Positions 36,401-38,197 of a stretch of 38,197 nucleotides of DNA are shown piece by piece. The first letter of the stretch is position 1. Each line of letters begins with the position of its first letter. The notes below the pieces were generated by a model. That model worked only from the letters and a program-made list of their open reading frames with translations. It did no database searches and was not told the DNA's origin. Source of the DNA: an uncultured SAR116 cluster alpha proteobacterium (GTDB lineage Bacteria > Pseudomonadota > Alphaproteobacteria > Puniceispirillales > Marisalimonadaceae); NCBI GenBank assembly GCA_902615025.1, contig CACMNV010000011.1:1-38197 (forward strand), given 5' to 3'. Both the position numbers and the translations under genes were made by a program.

Positions 36401-37603
36401 TTAGATCAATTCACTAACAGAGTTTTTTAGATTCTGTATTGCTATCTTAAGATCCTCGGTGCTTGTCGCATACGAAACTCTAAAATATGGTTCTAGACCA
36501 AATGCACTACCTGGAACAGCTGCGACTTTAGCTTCTTCTAAAATCCACTCAACAACTTCTGTATCATTGCTTAAAGATTTTCCATTTTTAGTTTTTTTAC
36601 CGATTAATCCAGAAACATTTGGGTAAGCATAAAAAGCTCCTTTTGGCATTAAACAACTTATACCATCAATGGAATTTAAACCATCAACCACAAGATTTTT
36701 TCTTTCATTAAATGCTTTTAAACACGGTTCTAAAAATTTTCTATCACCATTTAATCCAGCTAAGGCTGCATATTGTGATATTGAAGTTGGATTAGAAGTT
36801 GATTGACCTTGTATTTTCATCATAGCTTGTATCAGATCTTTTCTCCCAGCTGCATAACCAATTCTCCAACCAGTCATGCAATAGCTTTTTGAAACACCGT
36901 TGACCGTAAGTATTCTATCTTTCAAATCTGGAGCAATTTGTGCTAATGTATAAAATTTAAAATCATCATACACTATATATTCATATATATCATCTGTGAT
37001 AACATTCACATCTTTATGTTGTCTCAAAACATCTGCAATATTAATTAACTCTTGTTTTGTATAACAAGAACCTGACGGATTAGAAGGACTATTTAAAATT
37101 ATCCATTTTGTTTTTTTTGATATGATTTTATCTAATTGAGCAGGGTTTATTTTAAAATCATTTTCTTCATTACAATTCAAGAACTTAGGGGTACCACCAG
37201 CTAATATTGTCATGTCTGGATATGAAACCCAATATGGCGTAGGGATAATTACTTCATCTCCTGAATTTAATGAAGCAAACAAAGCATTAAATAATATCTG
37301 TTTTCCACCAACTCCAACTATAACTTGATCTATATTATAATTTATCTCGTTGTCATTTTTAAATTTATTTACTATTGCTTGTTTTAACTCAGGTATACCC
37401 TCTACATTAGTATATTTAGTATAGCCCATATTTATCGCTTTAATTGCAGCATCTTTTATATGTTCAGGTGTATCAAAATCTGGTTCTCCAGCAGATAAGC
37501 TAATTATTTTTTCACCAGCAGCTCTAAGTTCTCTTGCTTTAGCTGTAATAACCATTGTAGGTGATGGCTTAATTTTTTTTAAACTGTGTGAAATAAAATC
37601 CAT
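36401..37603 (-). CDS. Pyridoxal-phosphate aspartate aminotransferase (class I, subgroup Ib)
   Basis: A 400-residue aminotransferase resembling alphaproteobacterial AatA, which interconverts aspartate and oxaloacetate using glutamate/2-oxoglutarate. Some relatives also act on prephenate. The PLP lysine is Lys239 in NGVSKSYCMTGWRIGYAAG. LSAGEPDFDTPEHI, NSPSNPSGSCY and the C-terminal arginine in YFRVSYATS are as expected. A TTGGAG ribosome-binding sequence lies just before the ATG. It is divergent from uvrB, with a 57-nt gap that must hold both promoters. Confidence 0.93.
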   Translation of the reverse strand: MDFISHSLKKIKPSPTMVITAKARELRAAGEKIISLSAGEPDFDTPEHIKDAAIKAINMGYTKYTNVEGIPELKQAIVNKFKNDNEINYNIDQVIVGVGGKQILFNALFASLNSGDEVIIPTPYWVSYPDMTILAGGTPKFLNCNEENDFKINPAQLDKIISKKTKWIILNSPSNPSGSCYTKQELINIADVLRQHKDVNVITDDIYEYIVYDDFKFYTLAQIAPDLKDRILTVNGVSKSYCMTGWRIGYAAGRKDLIQAMMKIQGQSTSNPTSISQYAALAGLNGDRKFLEPCLKAFNERKNLVVDGLNSIDGISCLMPKGAFYAYPNVSGLIGKKTKNGKSLSNDTEVVEWILEEAKVAAVPGSAFGLEPYFRVSYATSTEDLKIAIQNLKNSVSELI

Positions 37604-37660
37604 TTAAACTCCAATTACTAATGCTATTGAATATTTTTCTTTCTATCATAAATCAATATT

Positions 37661-38197
37661 ATGTCTATTGCCAATAATCATGAATTTAAACTAAAATCAG
37701 ATTTTGATCCAGCAGGAGATCAACCTAAAGCAATAAATGATTTAATTGAAGGCATAAATAAAAAAGAAAAAGACCAAGTACTTATGGGTGTAACAGGTTC
37801 AGGGAAAACCTTTACAATGGCCCACGTGATAAAAACCCTAAATAAACCCACATTGATAATGGCTCCAAATAAGACTCTTGCAGCTCAATTATATGGTGAG
37901 ATGAAAGAGTTTTTTCCTGAAAATGCAGTAGAGTACTTTGTTTCGTATTATGATTATTATCAACCTGAAGCTTACGTTCCAAGATCTGATACATTTATCG
38001 AAAAGGAGTCTAGCATTAACGAACAAATTGATAGAATGAGGCATTCAGCTACAAGATCTTTATTAGAGAGAAATGACGTTATAATTGTTGCATCGGTTTC
38101 ATGTATATATGGAATTGGATCTGTTGAAACTTATTCACAAATGACAATTAATTTAAAAAAAGGTGATAATATATCACAACATAAATTAATCAGACAA
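37661..38197 (+). CDS. uvrB: Excinuclease ABC subunit B, 5' part (runs off the window)
   Basis: The first 179 codons of UvrB, the damage-verifying helicase-like subunit of nucleotide excision repair. The frame is open to the last base. Visible motifs are [17 protein letters not shown], Walker [13 protein letters not shown] (about residues 45-56), [20 protein letters not shown] and the beta-hairpin region [16 protein letters not shown], followed by [10 protein letters not shown]. The 3' part lies outside the window. No strong ribosome-binding site precedes the ATG. Confidence 0.97.
   Translation, partial: MSIANNHEFKLKSDFDPAGDQPKAINDLIEGINKKEKDQVLMGVTGSGKTFTMAHVIKTLNKPTLIMAPNKTLAAQLYGEMKEFFPENAVEYFVSYYDYYQPEAYVPRSDTFIEKESSINEQIDRMRHSATRSLLERNDVIIVASVSCIYGIGSVETYSQMTINLKKGDNISQHKLIRQ

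Overview
The window looks like core chromosome of a marine-type, AT-rich, streamlined alphaproteobacterium, of the SAR11 / HIMB59 kind. The evidence is very low GC, intergenic gaps that are mostly 0-20 nt, genes that overlap at their ends, and alphaproteobacterial gene groupings (yebC-ruvCAB-ybgC-tolQRAB; zapA next to 6S RNA and the formyl-THF ligase gene; efp-suhB; yqeY-dnaG-rpoD; carAB-greA). The L31 is the zinc-free alphaproteobacterial form, and there is an ELM1-family protein. Family-level placement cannot be fixed from this sequence alone. I see no phage, transposon, CRISPR array or rRNA.

Layout. (1) 80-9030, minus strand: one long co-directional run, starting with a small coiled-coil protein and zapA, then 6S RNA, formyl-THF cyclo-ligase, a YmdB-type phosphoesterase, YebC, RuvC-A-B, YbgC and TolQ-R-A-B. 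It covers cell division, recombination repair and the envelope-spanning Tol machine. (2) 9133-14147, plus strand: class I FBP aldolase, EF-P, a SuhB homologue that has lost its catalytic residues, a MotA/ExbB-like plus OmpA/MotB-like membrane motor pair, a small DUF6787-like membrane protein, and ribosomal protein L31. (3) 14148-18110, minus strand: both subunits of glycyl-tRNA synthetase, a tiny membrane zinc-ribbon protein and an S49 peptidase. (4) 18256-21163, plus strand: long-chain polyprenyl diphosphate synthase, an HTH/S24-like regulator and an RlmD-type 23S rRNA methyltransferase. (5) 21160-25176, minus strand: a three-gene sugar-acid catabolic operon (IlvD/Edd dehydratase, RraA-fold aldolase, UxaA/GarD dehydratase), preceded by a CAU-anticodon tRNA gene. 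(6) 25358-29483, minus strand: yqeY-dnaG-rpoD. (7) 29590-35461, plus strand: carA-carB-greA and an ELM1-family protein. (8) 35450-37603, minus strand: an aspartate aminotransferase followed by MsrP. (9) 37661 to the end, plus strand: the 5' part of uvrB.

Most genes are housekeeping with confident assignments. The points most worth a second look are the SuhB homologue with ablated metal-binding residues, the MotA/OmpA-like motor pair of unknown function beside it, the S24-like regulator without a visible catalytic dyad, the compact sugar-acid operon whose substrate is not defined, and the 6S RNA. I did not find a clearly novel defence or mobile system here. The motor pair is the nearest thing to an uncharacterised system.
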